A stretch of 64,000 nt of DNA from Quercus robur (GCF_932294415.1 NC_065535.1:14589282-14653281), one strand, 5' to 3'; shown: positions 21,227 to 32,571, numbered from the stretch's first letter. Numbers and translations are program-made. The notes: generated by a model from the sequence alone, not told the origin.

Positions 21227-23927
21227 ATGGTTAAATTGAAATTGAAAAAATTGGTTGATACTGAAGAGGCGATGGAAAAGTTCATCGCCAATTATAGGAT
21301 TCCCTCCAACGTGAGTTTGAGGCACTGTAAGATGGGGGAGTGGCATCTTCTGAGAAAGACGGGCGAGGTGGCAATTCTCATTCTCGCCTTTGTAGAGGGG
21401 GGTATGAGAATCCCCATGGGATCGGTAATGAAGAGTTACCTTAGGCATTTCGGATTAGCTCCCACCCAGTGCGCTGCCAATATGTTTAGGATTCTGGGTT
21501 GTGTGGATGCCTTGAACGAAAAAATGGGGCTAAGACTAACCCTTCATAACGTAAATTGGTGCTACAATCTCCAAAATTTGAATGGCAAATCTTACTACAT
21601 GAAGACGAGAGACGATAGGGTTCGGCTAATCCAGTGCCTTCCCAACTCCAAGAAAGGGTTGAACAAGGACTTTCTTATCGTATCCAGGGAATGGCATGAT
21701 GGCCTTCCATGCCCGATGGTGGAGGGAGAGCCAAGTGGGGTATAGAGAGTAGAAGGGTGCCAATCCTTTGCACCGTTTTAATATGATGCGGTTCGGTTAC
21801 TAACCATGTACATGTTTTTTTTTTTTTTTTGCAGATCCAAACGCCTTTCACCGACACTTTCATTTGGTTAACCGAGTTGATTTGGAAATTGTTCTTCAAG
21901 CGGCAGTTTTTGTAAATGAAGCGGATGGTCAAGTCAGAGCCGCTCACAAAATCTTAGGGTACACTCCCCTTTAGAAGTCATTTGCCGACCCAAAGCACGT
22001 GATCAGCGCTAACCGTCCTTGGCTTCCAAAAATTACCATAGTCGAACAAGGGTTTTTGATCTCTGAAGGATCTCCTATCCCAGAGGGCATCCCATTGGTA
22101 GGCTCTTCGTCGTCTCATCACGCAGCAGAGGACGAAGGTAATTTGGGTCAATCCGAGGAGGGTTTTGGGGCATTTGACCAAGCCGACCTATCCGAGGATC
22201 CTTCTGGTGATCTAGGTGATCCAGACTTGTCCGAAGCTAAACTGTTGTCAGTGGGAACATCCTCCCGAGCCAAGATGGGTCTTAAGAGAAAGCCCCCAAC
22301 CAGCCTGTTCGACCTCACTGAGGGCCAGCCGAGGAAGGGTGCACAGGGAAAACCGTAATCCAATGCTCCGTCTCCACTACCTCAGCCCCAGCTCGTCCAG
22401 ACCAGGTCATCCTCTACTAAGTCACAGCCACAATCTCCCGGCCCCAAACTTCCTGCTCCTCTTTAATCAGCTCTGCCTCCTCGGCCGGAGCCCACTGACT
22501 CAAAGAGAAAGAGGAGTCCCAAGGGGAAGGAACCCATGGATGGGGGAAAATCCCAATCCTCTTAGGAGAGGGATGAATCCCCGCGAGTTAAAAACAGTTA
22601 AAGATTGGGCACCAATGCAAGGGTAAAGGGATCGAAACCCAATCCGCCAAAAGCAAGGGGAAGGGGATCGAAGCCCAATCCGCGCCGAGCGCTTGACTTC
22701 TCGCCCCAATGCTCCACGGGGAGCCATTGCTGGAAACCGCATCCATGAGGGACCCTGGAGACGGCGATGGCGGTTATGTGGCCGACGCATTAGGGAGAAC
22801 CATGCTACTTCCTACTGATGTGGAAGAGTTAAAGAACATGAGGATGCATGATATTTTCCTTAGCGTGAAGAGGTACCTGGGTATGGTAAGACCCTTGAAA
22901 CCTAAGGCTCTGTCAATTCTGGCTCCTAGATTTTCATTCATAATATACTTGTCTCAATTGGCAAGCTATCTAGGCCACCTATAGGATGAAGGATGAAGTG
23001 AAGGGGCAGAGTAAGGCCGCCAAGGATGAACACACCAAACGTATAGATGCTGCGCGGACCCTCAAAGTTTCCGAGGCTGACCTCACAAAGGCTAGGGAGG
23101 ACTTAAAGGAGGCTACCCGAGAGAGGGATACTGCCTTGGCAGGGTTAACTGGTGCCCAAACACAGGCCGAGGAACAAACAAAGCACTTACTCGACGCCGA
23201 GGAGCAATTGCAGATAGCTAAGGAGCAAATCAGTGATTTGAAGAAGAAACTGATCATGGCAGAGAATGATAAGGGCGTGGCGGAGTTTGCCCGGGATGAA
23301 GCCGTGAGGGCCAAGCAGGAAGCTGAATTTGCCAGAAACGAGGCCGAAGCTGCTAGGGACAAGGCCGAGGAGGAGGGTTACGAGACGGGCATGGCTGAAA
23401 CCCAGGCCTCCCTTAAAGCTCAAATTCCTGGAGTATGCAGACTATACTGCTCCCAGGTTTGGGAAGAAGCCTTAAAACGAGCTGGGGTGGATGCTTCGTC
23501 TGATTTGTGGAAGGCGGAAAGCATATTTTATCCTCTAGCCATCCATGAGACCGCCTCCGCCAGCTCCGAGGCTATGAGCGATCAACACGAGGCAGAGGTT
23601 ATTCAGTCAGAAGATGCAAAGATCATCGTCTCTCCTAACGAGTCAATGGAAGGAGGAGAGCCTCATGATGCGATGGAAGCACCTGGAGGTATGAATCCTG
23701 AGATGCCCAAAGAGGGTGCCGAGCCTACGGTCAGCGCTCAGATCCCTGATGCTGAGGAGCCAGCCATCCTTGTTCAGCCCCTACAGGCAATTCCCCTTAC
23801 TGAGGTCCCCAAGAGCATCGAAACCGACTTTGCTCAGCCTTCCCAAGAAGGGGATGCCTCCCAGGGCCCCGAGGCTAGTCCTGCTCTGCCTTCCAAGGAC
23901 GTGGGCAAAACGACATTGAAGAAGTAG
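21227..23927 (+). pseudogene. Antisense additional ORF of the element: PF04195-like domain plus coiled coil
   Basis: The first piece, 21227-21745, reads MVKLKLKKLVDTEEAMEKF... through YRIPSNVSLR and NVNWCYNLQNL. It resembles the plant 'putative gypsy type transposon' domain (PF04195), which occurs in extra ORFs of Tat-lineage elements. An intron-like stretch with a T-run ending TTTGCAG at ~21836 follows. Coding resumes with DPNAFHRHFHLVNRVDL; the obvious GGG|GTATAG donor gives the wrong phase, so either another donor or an indel is involved. TAG at 21973 and further stops near 22357-22700 break the frame. The last part, 22986-23927, is open for 313 codons. It has a long Glu/Lys/Ala coiled coil (residues ~1-140), a conserved EEGYETGMAETQASLKAQ stretch, then an acidic/Pro-rich tail ending at a stop. 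It runs opposite to the element's transcription. Its function is unknown. Confidence 0.75.
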
Positions 23928-24300
23928 CAGCCCTGACCAACCTTCGTATTTGTTTCCAGTTTAATTATTTAACTAGTTTCCTTTTTGTTTTGAAAACCTT
24001 ATAGTTTGATTGCAGTGGAACTTATTAACGACATATATGAAATTCTTTTCTTCCTTTAAATTACATGTTAGTTGCCCTTACTAATGCTTACTATTGTTGC
24101 GGATCTCCTGATTTTTGAACTAGTTATTTTAACATGTATGAATGGTTGTGCATATGATATATTTAGGATCATATCCCGGAATTCTAACTTACCCGCGCCC
24201 ATAGGACGTTGAATTTGTGTCTGAACACACTTCTTGGGAGATATAGGCATCATCCAAGACGTCATGCATATTGTTAGGCCGAGCCTGGTATCTAGGTTTC

Positions 24301-27107
24301 CTTTAAGTAGTTGGTTTCCCCATAGGTTTGAGTTCGAGGACCATGCAATACCTTGGTTCTGCCCAAAACTTAGATATTTTCATTAAGTGGTTGGTTTCCC
24401 CATAGGTTTGAGTTCGAGGACCATACAATACCTTGGTTCTGTCCAAAACTTAGATTTCTTCATTAAATGGTTGGTTTCCCCATAGGTTTGAGTCCGAGGA
24501 CCATGCAATACCTTGGTTCTGTCCAAAACTTAGATATTTTCATTAAGTAGTTGGTTTCCCCATAGGTTTGAATCCGAGGACCATACAATACCTTGGTTCT
24601 GTCCAAAACTTAGATTTCTTCATTAAGTAGTTGGTTTCCCCATAGGTTTGAGTCCGAAGACCATACAATACCTTGGTTCTGTCCAAAACTTAGATATTTT
24701 CATTAAGTGGTTGGTTTCCTCATAGGTTTGAGTCCGAGGACCATGCAATACCTTAGTTCAGTCCAAAACTTAGATATTTTCATTAAGTAGTTGGTTTCCC
24801 CATAGGTTTGAGTCCGAGGACCATACAATACCTTGATTCTATCCAAAACTTAGATTTCTTCATTAAGTAGTTAGTTTCCCCATAGGTGTGAGTCCGAGGA
24901 CCATACAATACCTTGGTTCTGTCCAAAACTTAGATTTATTCACTAAGTGGTTGGTTTCCCCATAGGTTTGAATCCGAGGACCATGCAATACCTTAGTTCT
25001 GTCCAAAACTTAGATATTTTCATTAAGTGGTTGGTTTCCCCATAGGTTTGAGTCCGAGGACCATGCAATACCTTAGTTCTGTCCAAAACTTAGATATTTT
25101 CACTAAGTAGTTGGTTTCCCCATAGGTTTGAGTCCGAGGACCATACAATACCTTGGTTCTGTCCAAAACTTAGATTTCTTCATTAAGTAGTTGGTTTCCT
25201 CATAGGTTTGAGTCCGAGGACCATACAATATCTTGGTTCTATCCAAAACTTAGATTTCTTCACTAAGTGGTTGGTTTCCCCATAGGTTTGAATCCGAGGA
25301 CCATGCAATACCTTGGTTCTGTCCAAAACTTAGATATTTTCATTAACTAGTTAGTTTCCCCATAGGTTTGAATCTGAGGACCATGCAATACCTTGGTTCT
25401 ATCCAAAACTTAGATATTTTCATTAAGTAGTTGGTTTCCCCATAGGTTTGAGTCCGAGGACCATACAATACCTTGGTTCTGTCCAAAACTTAGATATTTT
25501 CATTAAGTGGTTGGTTTCCCCATAGGTTTGAGTCCGAGGACCATGCAATACCTTGGTTCTGCCCAAAACTTAGATATTTTCATTAAGTAGTTGGTTTCCC
25601 CATAGGTTTGAGTCCGAGGACCATACAATACCTTGGTTCTGTCCAAAACTTAGATTTCTTCATTAAGTGGTTGGTTTTCCCATAGGTTTGAATCCGAGGA
25701 CCATGCAATACCTTGGTTCTGTCCAAAACTTAGATATTTTCATTAAGTAGTTGGTTTCCCCATAGGTTTGAGTCCGAGGATCATACAATACCTTGGTTCT
25801 ATCCAAAACTTAGATTTCTTCATTAAGTGGTTGGTTTCCCCATAGGTTTGAATCCGAGGACCATGCAATACCTTGGTTCTGTCCAAAACTTAGATATTTT
25901 CATTAAGTAGTTGGTTTCCCCATATGTTTGAATCCGAGGACCATACAATACCTTGGTTCTGTCCAAAACTTAGATTTCTTCATCAAGTAGTTGGTTTCCC
26001 CATAGGTTTGAGTCTAAGGACCATACAATACCTTGGTTCTGTCCAAAACTTAGATATTTTCATTAAGTGGTTGGTTTTCCCATAGGTTTGAGTCCGAGGA
26101 CCATGCAATACCTTAGTTCAGTCCAAAACTTAGATATTTTCATTAAGTAGTTGGTTTCCCCATAGGTTTGAGTCCGAGGACCATACAATACTTTGATTCT
26201 ATCCAAAACTTAGATTTCTTCATTAAGTAGTTAGTTTCCCCATAGGTTTGAGTCTGAGGACCATACAATACCTTGGTTCTGTCCAAAACTTAGATTTATT
26301 CACTAAGTGGTTGGTTTCTCCATAGGTTTGAATCCGAGGACCACGCAATACCTTAGTTCTGTCCAAAACTTAGATATTTTCATTAAGTGGTTGGTTTCCC
26401 CATAGGTTTGAGTCCGAGGACCATGCAATACCTTAGTTCTGTCCAAAACTTAGATATTTTCACTAAGTAGTTGGTTTCCCCATAGGTTTGAGTCCGAGGA
26501 CCATACAATACCTTGGTTCTGTCCAAAACTTAGATTTCTTCATTAAGTAGTTGGTTTCCCCATTGGTTTGAGTTCGAGGACCATACAATATCTTGGTTCT
26601 GTCCAAAACTTAGATTTCTTCACTAAGTGGTTGGTTTCCCCAAAGATTTGAATCCGAGGACCATGCAATACATTGGTTCTGTCCAAAACTTAGATATTTT
26701 CATTAAGTAGTTATTTTTCCCATAGGTTTGAATCCGAGGACCATGCAATACCTTGGTTCTATCCAAAACTTAGATATTTTCATTAAGTAGTTGGTTTCCC
26801 CATAGGTTTGAGTCCGAGGACCATACAATACCTTAGTTCTGTCCAAAACTTAGATATTTTAATTAAGTGGTTGGTTTCCCCATAGGTTTGAGTCCGAGGA
26901 CCATGCAATACCTTGGTTCTGCCCAAAACTTAGATATTTTCATTAAGTAGTTGGTTTCCCCATAGGTTTGAGTCCGAGAACCATACAATACCTTGGTTCT
27001 GTCCAAAACTTAGATTTCTTCATTAAGTGGTTGGTTTTCCCATAGGTTTGAATCCGAGGACCATGCAATACCTTGGTTCTGTCCAAAACTTAGATATTTT
27101 CATTAAG
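24301..27107. repeat. 35 tandem 80-bp repeats with a 17-unit higher-order period
   Basis: The consensus unit runs CATTAAGTAGTTGGTTTCCC, CATAGGTTTGAGTCCGAGGA, CCATACAATACCTTGGTTCT, GTCCAAAACTTAGATTTCTT. Every unit is exactly 80 bp, with no net indel over 2.8 kb. Variant sites (GTAG/GTGG, AGTCC/AATCC, CATA/CATG, ATATTTT/TTTCTT) define unit types. Units 4-18 (24541-25740) correspond one to one with units 21-35 (25901-27100), an offset of 1360 bp or 17 units. They share rare variants such as GATTTATT, CCTTAGTTCA and CACTAAG, with ~26 differences in 1200 bp. The array occupies the place where gag-pol should be. Confidence 0.96.
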
Positions 27108-27297
27108 TTTGGGGGAACCAGCCCCTCGTCCCAGGTGTGGGACGTTGATTTGACGTTGGAAGCCCCAAGAACTGCCCGTGCCACTGGTACTTCAAAGCGC
27201 AGCCCCTAGTGGAACTTTACGTTAGGGCACAACAACGGACCATTGGTAGTGGTGAAGGGACTTTCTCGATCCACCGCTTGTGCCAACGCACAAGCCT

Positions 27298-27316
27298 CCC
27301 CACAAACGGCGCCAAT
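27298..27316 (-). other. Primer-binding site of the Tat-like element
   Basis: On the minus strand, directly inside the LTR, the sequence reads TTGGCGCCGTTTGTGGGGA. This resembles the TGGCGCCGTTGCCGGGGA type of primer site in Tat/Ogre-like elements. It fixes the element's orientation as minus. Confidence 0.65.
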
Positions 27317-27987
27317 TATAAGGACTCAATTTGTAACGATCCCAAAACCAGTCTTAGGTTCGTACGTTAAAAGGCCCGAACAATATAATTTGTAGAGCAT
27401 GAGTTTGAAAGGCCTGGCCTTGATCACCGAACGGTGGTTAGTCATGGTATTCATGATGGACACACAGGGACGAGCCATGGTTGTCCATGGATCTTGCCCA
27501 TCCCACCTTCTTTTTGGAGCCTAAGCCTTTACATTATATAGCCCTTCATGGTTGATCCTGATCCTCCATCTGTTGATCAGGCAGGTACCTATTCGAGTAT
27601 CTGTCCCATCAGCTGCATCCCCCTACTTTCTGTTAGTTGCAACAACCGAAGCCACACTGTTCAGGAGTCTTTTCCCATCAATATGGCCAGGACGTTTGTG
27701 GGCGCATTCAATGCGGAGGGACGTCTTTTCCTTGAACCACTCCCACTCTGTTCCCCCATGTGAGTCCCATTCTACTCGCCTTTTCTTCTGGGGGCGCTTC
27801 GGAGGTTGCCTTGGACGACATGCCTCTCTTCCCTTTGAAGTCTCGGGATGCCGAGGACAGGGTCATCCTCGGCTGCACCTCTAGGCTGTTTGGTCCTTCA
27901 CCACTCGTCCTTGGCAACTACTCTCCTCGGCACGGGCCCTAGGTCCTAATGGAAAGTGGGTCGGGTCATAAGTTCTTTGGCCCCACA
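27317..27987 (-). repeat. 5' LTR (right copy) of the Tat-like element
   Basis: Matches 20017-20688 end to end. Its outer edge at 27987 is followed by GTTTA. Because the element lies on the minus strand, this copy is the promoter LTR. Confidence 0.85.
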
Positions 27988-28409
27988 GTTTAGATTGGTG
28001 ATTAGTGGCGGTGTGCCAATTGGTGAAGAACATAGGTTTTGTGGGTTTGTGGTGGTGGATCGTGGCCGGTGGCAGATCGATGGTGGGTTTTGCCATGGAT
28101 TGGTTGTGAGTTGTGGGCTGGGTTGGGTTGACACAACAGTGAGTGGTGGTGATGGTGGTGGTGTCGTGAGGGGCTGTGGGTTGCAAAAAGGGAAGAGAGG
28201 GAGAAGACAGAGATAAAGATGAATAGTGAGAAAAAAATAATAAATAGGTGTTTATGGTATATATTATTTTATTATGATGTTTATATTATTTTATTGTATT
28301 AAAAGCTAAAATAGATCTACTGCTGCAACATGTGAGTAGGTAAAAAAGATAAAATAACTTTTTATGATGCCAAGTAGCTAAAATTGTAGCTCCACTACTT
28401 TGGATGCTC
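27988..28409. mobile_element. Right part of a GAGCAT-family Harbinger-like element
   Basis: A G/T-rich core (27993-28200) is followed by an AT-rich arm (ATATTATTTTATTGTATTAAAAGC, AGCTAAAATTGTAGCTCCAC) ending TTTGGATGCTC at 28409. The arm matches the minus strand of the intact copy's left arm at 34864. The left end is missing; 19921-20016 may be the core on the other side of the LTR element. Confidence 0.6.
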
Positions 28410-28698
28410 ATGGAGGTAGGTTTTGGTGGCAGTTTGAAACTAATGTGTTTATAGATATGGGCTCCATTGAAGGGAAGGCAACAATTGAATGGGGGTGATG
28501 ACAATTTAGCCGTGTATGGTTGTATAGGCTGTTTAGCGTTTTGCTTTTATGGTTGTGTTGGTTATTTGCTCATGTTCTATTGCAATTTTGATATGGGTTA
28601 AGTTTGTATTGCACATAATATTTTGAATTCCATTCAAAGGACCGATTCAGTTAGTTATTAGAACAAAATCTTTCAATGCCAATTTAAATTGATGTACC

Positions 28699-28745
<47 letters not shown>
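28410..28745. other. Intergenic, with a (TA)n microsatellite
   Basis: No gene is seen. A long (TA)n run at ~28703-28742 abuts the next element. Confidence 0.4.
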
Positions 28746-28747
<2 letters not shown>

Positions 28748-29764
28748 AGTTCAAGTTACACCTTTTTTACACCGTAAATTTTTTTAAAATCTAACGATTG
28801 AAAAACATCATTAAATGTTATTCATTTTCCCCTCATTACCTAATTAATACTGTAATTTTTTTTTTCACTCTTTCCTTATTAATTTCTTTCCATACTTTTT
28901 TTTTTCCTTTTTCTTTCCACCTGTAGAGCACAATATCCTTTTTTTTCTTTCTAGCCGTTAAAGAGCACTATATGGTTTTGGTGTGGGCAGAAACTTCAAT
29001 ATGAGTTATTTATTTTTTTATTTTTTTATACAGGATAGAAATTCTACTATAACCTAATTTAAGTGTATATGTGTGTGAAATTCTCTTTTGGAGACTTGAA
29101 TCCCGACTCTTACTCCCCACACCCTACAAAGTACTTATACTTGTAGAGTGACCACCGCGTATCGGGGTGCACGGTGGTGTATGAGTTTTGAATTTGAGAT
29201 GTTTTGTTACTTTTGTACGAGACTTTGCTTTATTTCTCTGGCTAACAAGCAACACATGCATAGTCTTTATGTGCTAGGATGAGTTTTAGTCTTTAGATAC
29301 ACTATATTATTTAAAAAATCATACTAACCTTTTTGCTGTGCGCCTGTGCCCACAACAAAACTATGAGATGGGTTATAATAACCTAAAAGAAATAAATACA
29401 AGAAGCCCACTGATATATATATATATATATATATATATTTAAAAAAAAGGAAAGAGGGAAGTGCTAGAGGTTTAGCAGGAAAAAAAAATGATAAAACATG
29501 GACACGACTTCGATTCCGCTGTTAAAAGCAATGAAAGAAAAGTTCAATGTTTTTTCATTCTCAATATTTACTCAGAAAATTGCTTAGAAGAAGAAGAATG
29601 GCTGGATTTGGAGGGTGGAGAGACTCATTTAATGCTTCATCACTTATTTTTAGAAAGATGATGAGATGGCTAATAGTGTGTTTTTAACAGTTGGATTTAA
29701 TAAAAATCAATAGTTTAAAAAATGTGTAACTCTTACAAAGTTACATCAGGTGTAATTTAAACTC
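28746..29764. mobile_element. Long-TIR DNA element, same family as 9495-16336
   Basis: The left end TGAGTTCAAGTTACACC and, read inward from the right, GAGTTTAAATTACACCTG are inverted arms. They match the arms at 9495 and 16336 (TGTAACTCTT, AAAATCTAACGATTG-like continuation, ATCATTAAATG). Length is ~1.0 kb. No coding capacity is seen. Flanks are (TA)n and a T/C microsatellite, so no target duplication can be read. Confidence 0.55.
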
Positions 29765-29855
29765 TTTTTTTTTTTCTCTCTCTCTATATATAAAACTTGA
29801 TCATAAATTTGTAATTAATTAAGCTATCTCATTTAACAACATAAGTTCATAAAAG

Positions 29856-29859
<4 letters not shown>

Positions 29860-29896
<37 letters not shown>
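29860..29896. repeat. Poly(T) run of ~37 bases
   Basis: Uninterrupted T tract between AT-rich sequences. Possibly the remains of a minus-strand retroposon tail; no body is recognisable next to it. Confidence 0.7.
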
Positions 29897-29902
<6 letters not shown>

Positions 29903-30401
29903 CCATTAAAATTTTAAATTTCGTACATAAAGCACAAGTGTACAACTCAAAATTTCTCCAGAATGACTCAATGACCAAAATTTAGTTGAAATGGCTAGAA
30001 TTCAACTGAAATTATGAAAGTAGTCTAATTTAGTGGCCTCAATTTTTAATTTTTCAAAATAGCCCTTGACCAAGTACAGCTAGTGTGTTTTATGCCAAAG
30101 TAATTTTTATATTTTCAAAAAACCCAGTTTCAATATATATCTTATAACAACAATATCTCTCTATAGTTTATGAAAAATAGGGATTAATGTGAGTTTCAAT
30201 TAACTCAACTAGTAACATTTTTTATCATCAAATAAAGGATATGATTTCAAATATTACACATTAAAATTGAAGCATTAACGTGTTTTATTTAATTGTCTTT
30301 TTTCACATAGTCTATGAGCAGGCTAGCAGCGATTAAGCTATGGTTTTTGTTGTCCCAAAAAATGACAAGATGGAAACTGTTTTAAAAAGGGAAAACACTT
30401 A

Positions 30402-30965
30402 GGGTATGTTTGGTAACTGTTTTTTTCCCTTATTTTCTGTTTCCAAAAATAATTTTCTATTTTTGAGACTAAAATACTTGTTTGGCAACTTAAAATGGAC
30501 AGAAAACAAAAACTGTTCTCAAAACTCAATTTGTGAAGGAAATTGAAAACATGTAAAATGCTGTTTTCAGTTTTTAATTTTCAAAAATCAATAAAAACGT
30601 GTATTTAAATTTTTTTTTTTAGAGATAATTATAACATGCTGCTAACCCCGCAGCTCGAACCCTTTCCCCCCTAGATCCCCAAGCACTTTGTGCATGGGGA
30701 GGTACCAATTCAATTACAAGGCCTTTGGCAAATGCGCATTTAATTTAATGAATCTATCTCATTTAATGAGTTAGTATTAGATTTCAAATTCTAGTAACAA
30801 CATATTTAAATATTTTCTATTTTTTTTCTTCAAAAAACTATATTTTTAATTTCAACTAACCAAACATGTTTTTTATTTTAAAAATAAAAGAAAATTGTTT
30901 TTTCTTTATATTCCTAAAAACAAGTTTTTGAAAATTGAAAACAAAAATTGTTACCAAACATAACC
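30402..30965. mobile_element. Tourist-like MITE with a SINE inside
   Basis: TIRs GGGTATGTTTGGTAAC and GTTACCAAACATAACC, flanked by TTA at 30399-30401 and 30966-30968. Length is 564 bp. The homologous copy at 62758-63197 (opposite orientation) is 440 bp and lacks the ~124-bp SINE at 30611-30737. A related unoccupied site is visible near 9185. Confidence 0.8.
30611..30737 (-). mobile_element. tRNA-derived SINE, family 1
   Basis: On the minus strand it reads from TGCCAAAGGCCTTGTAATTG (A-box region) through GGGTTCGAGCTGC (B box) to ATAATTATCTCTAAAAAA. Flanking TTTAAATTT and CATTTAATTT are a likely target duplication. It shares a body with the copy at 50637-50762. Confidence 0.75.
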
Positions 30966-30968
30966 TTA

Positions 30969-31445
30969 TTTGTTGGCCCTCATTGATTCTCTCTCTCTCT
31001 CTAAATTACAAATCCACATTGGTCTTTGTAATCTTCCACATCAATCTATGAATAATTATATAAAATCCATCCACAACTATCATAACCATGTAAATTTACA
31101 CAGACACTATTTATTTTGTATTTAGTTTTTTTATTTTTTATTTTATGTATCATGAATATGAAGAAAGAGAGTAAAATTGGTGTGTATGAATAAAAATAAA
31201 CAATTAAAAAATCAAGAAATGTTTTTTGGTATTTAATGAAATAGAGTTTAAAATAAATAATATGATGTGAGTTTGAAACATGGTTATGTAAAATTTTTTT
31301 TTAAAAAAACTTCTTAAAATAAATAGAAAAATTTGCATGAACTATTATGAATGCTTCTTAGGTTTTTACTTGCGTTGGTGCTTAGGTTTCTATTGTGAAA
31401 TTTTCATAGTTGTGTTGTTACCATTGTCTTAGTGAAGCCATGATT
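30969..31445. other. AT-rich intergenic, nothing recognised
   Basis: Contains a short (CT)n and poly(T) runs. No gene or clear element ends are seen. Confidence 0.4.
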
Positions 31446-31670
31446 TCTTTTTTTTTGGTTAAAAGGAACTTTCATAAACTAGAACGACAAAGGAGGAGCA
31501 GGGCAAAGCCTACTCAAATACAAACCACTCAAGTCAAAATCAACTAAACTAGAAATGTCCACAGGCGGACTTTCAAAAATAAAAAAACCAGCAGCTTGGC
31601 AACCACCCTTGCGAGCTAACGCATCCGCACATCTATTCATCTCAATTTCATCACAATCTCTAGTCCATGT
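31446..31670 (-). mobile_element. 5'-truncated LINE fragment (end of ORF2)
   Basis: On the minus strand the frame reads NRCADALARKGGCQAAGFF, then FESPPVD, LSGLYLSRLCPAPP, and stops at 31479-31481. RCADALARKG is the typical end of the RNase H domain of plant L1 elements. A T-run at 31449-31456 is the poly(A) tail. Confidence 0.65.
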
Positions 31671-32470
31671 TTTTATTTACATTTTACATAAATTTTGCCA
31701 AATAAGATGGAATAGTTATCTTATATGATTTTTATAAATAATTATTAAATATATGCATGATCCATCTTATATGATAAAATTTTGATTCATAGAATCAACT
31801 TAATAGTGATTGCTCTTTATCAGTAAGCCAAGACACTAATTAATATGTAAAATCCACCATAAATCATATAAAAAAAAATCCACCATAAGTAATTTATCCT
31901 ATATAATAAAGTAATTATCTTATGACATGTCTTGTGGAAGGTCCAACTCACATATTCAATGGATTGCCAAATAGCCAATTACCACAGTCCATTTGTTTTG
32001 TAAAAAATATTTACCGCTTTTTTCAAAAGTTTGGTATGGTAGAAAACGTCGTTTGTAGTTGAATAAAAATAAGTACAACAAAAGTGGAAAACATTTTCCA
32101 CTATTCAAAAGCAAAAACCATTTAAACCTAAAGGGTTGGTTTAGTGGTTTTTAAAGCATCATTATATTCATGAGATTTTAGGTATGAAAATTCTCGCCAA
32201 TATCTTGGCAACAACAATTTTCTAGAATGTTACACATTCAAAAAACTACTATAGATAAACTAAAATTTTATTTTCTTAGTCAAGGTCTATTTTCACGATT
32301 GAAAGTTTTGGTCATATACTTATTTGAAAGTAAAACAAGTGTATGTCAAATAAATTTTTTTTTTTTTTTAACACATTGCAACCAAATAGAAATCAAGAAA
32401 GATTCATTTTTCAAAAAATGCTTTCTATTAAAAAAAAAAAAAACATTAAGATTAATAAAATAAAAGATAA
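31671..32470. other. AT-rich sequence upstream of NDUFB2
   Basis: No coding frame is recognised; there are several poly(A)/poly(T) runs. The last ~200 bases before 32687 are the NDUFB2 promoter and leader. Confidence 0.4.
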
Positions 32471-32478
32471 GATTCAAT

Positions 32479-32571
32479 TGGGCCCAATTCTCACTTTGAA
32501 TCATAAATGCACCCAATTTCTGAAGGGTGAGATTGGGCCGAACGTGAGTTTGTTCAATTTCTTCTTGGGCT
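32479..32571 (+). promoter_or_regulatory. Three site II (TGGGCY) promoter elements
   Basis: TGGGCC at 32479-32484, TGGGCC at 32534-32539 and TGGGCT at 32566-32571 lie 116-208 bases before the NDUFB2 start codon. TGGGCY 'site II' motifs are known from promoters of plant nuclear genes for respiratory-chain proteins, where TCP factors bind them. Clustering of three copies just ahead of a complex I gene fits that role. Binding here is inferred. Confidence 0.6.

Larger units (their letters stand above)
20017..27987 (-). mobile_element. Non-autonomous LTR retrotransposon (large retrotransposon derivative, Tat-like)
   Basis: LTRs at 20017-20688 and 27317-27987 (~671 bp) are ~95% identical: I count about 33 substitutions, nearly all transitions, plus one 1-base indel. 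Ends are TGT..ACA (the right copy has TATA.. by one G-to-A). Flanks are GTTTG (20012-20016) and GTTTA (27988-27992), a 5-bp target duplication with one mismatch. Orientation is minus: next to the right LTR the minus strand reads TTGGCGCCGTTTGTGGGGA, the primer-site pattern known from Tat-lineage Ty3/gypsy elements, and next to the left LTR it reads AAGGGGCTAT, a polypurine tract. No gag, protease, RT or integrase is present. The interior holds an antisense ORF (21227-23927) and a 35-unit array (24301-27107). Confidence 0.82.

Noticed and set aside
24301-27107. Centromeric satellite
   Set aside because: The array is bounded by LTRs of one retrotransposon and is only 2.8 kb; nothing shows centromere location.
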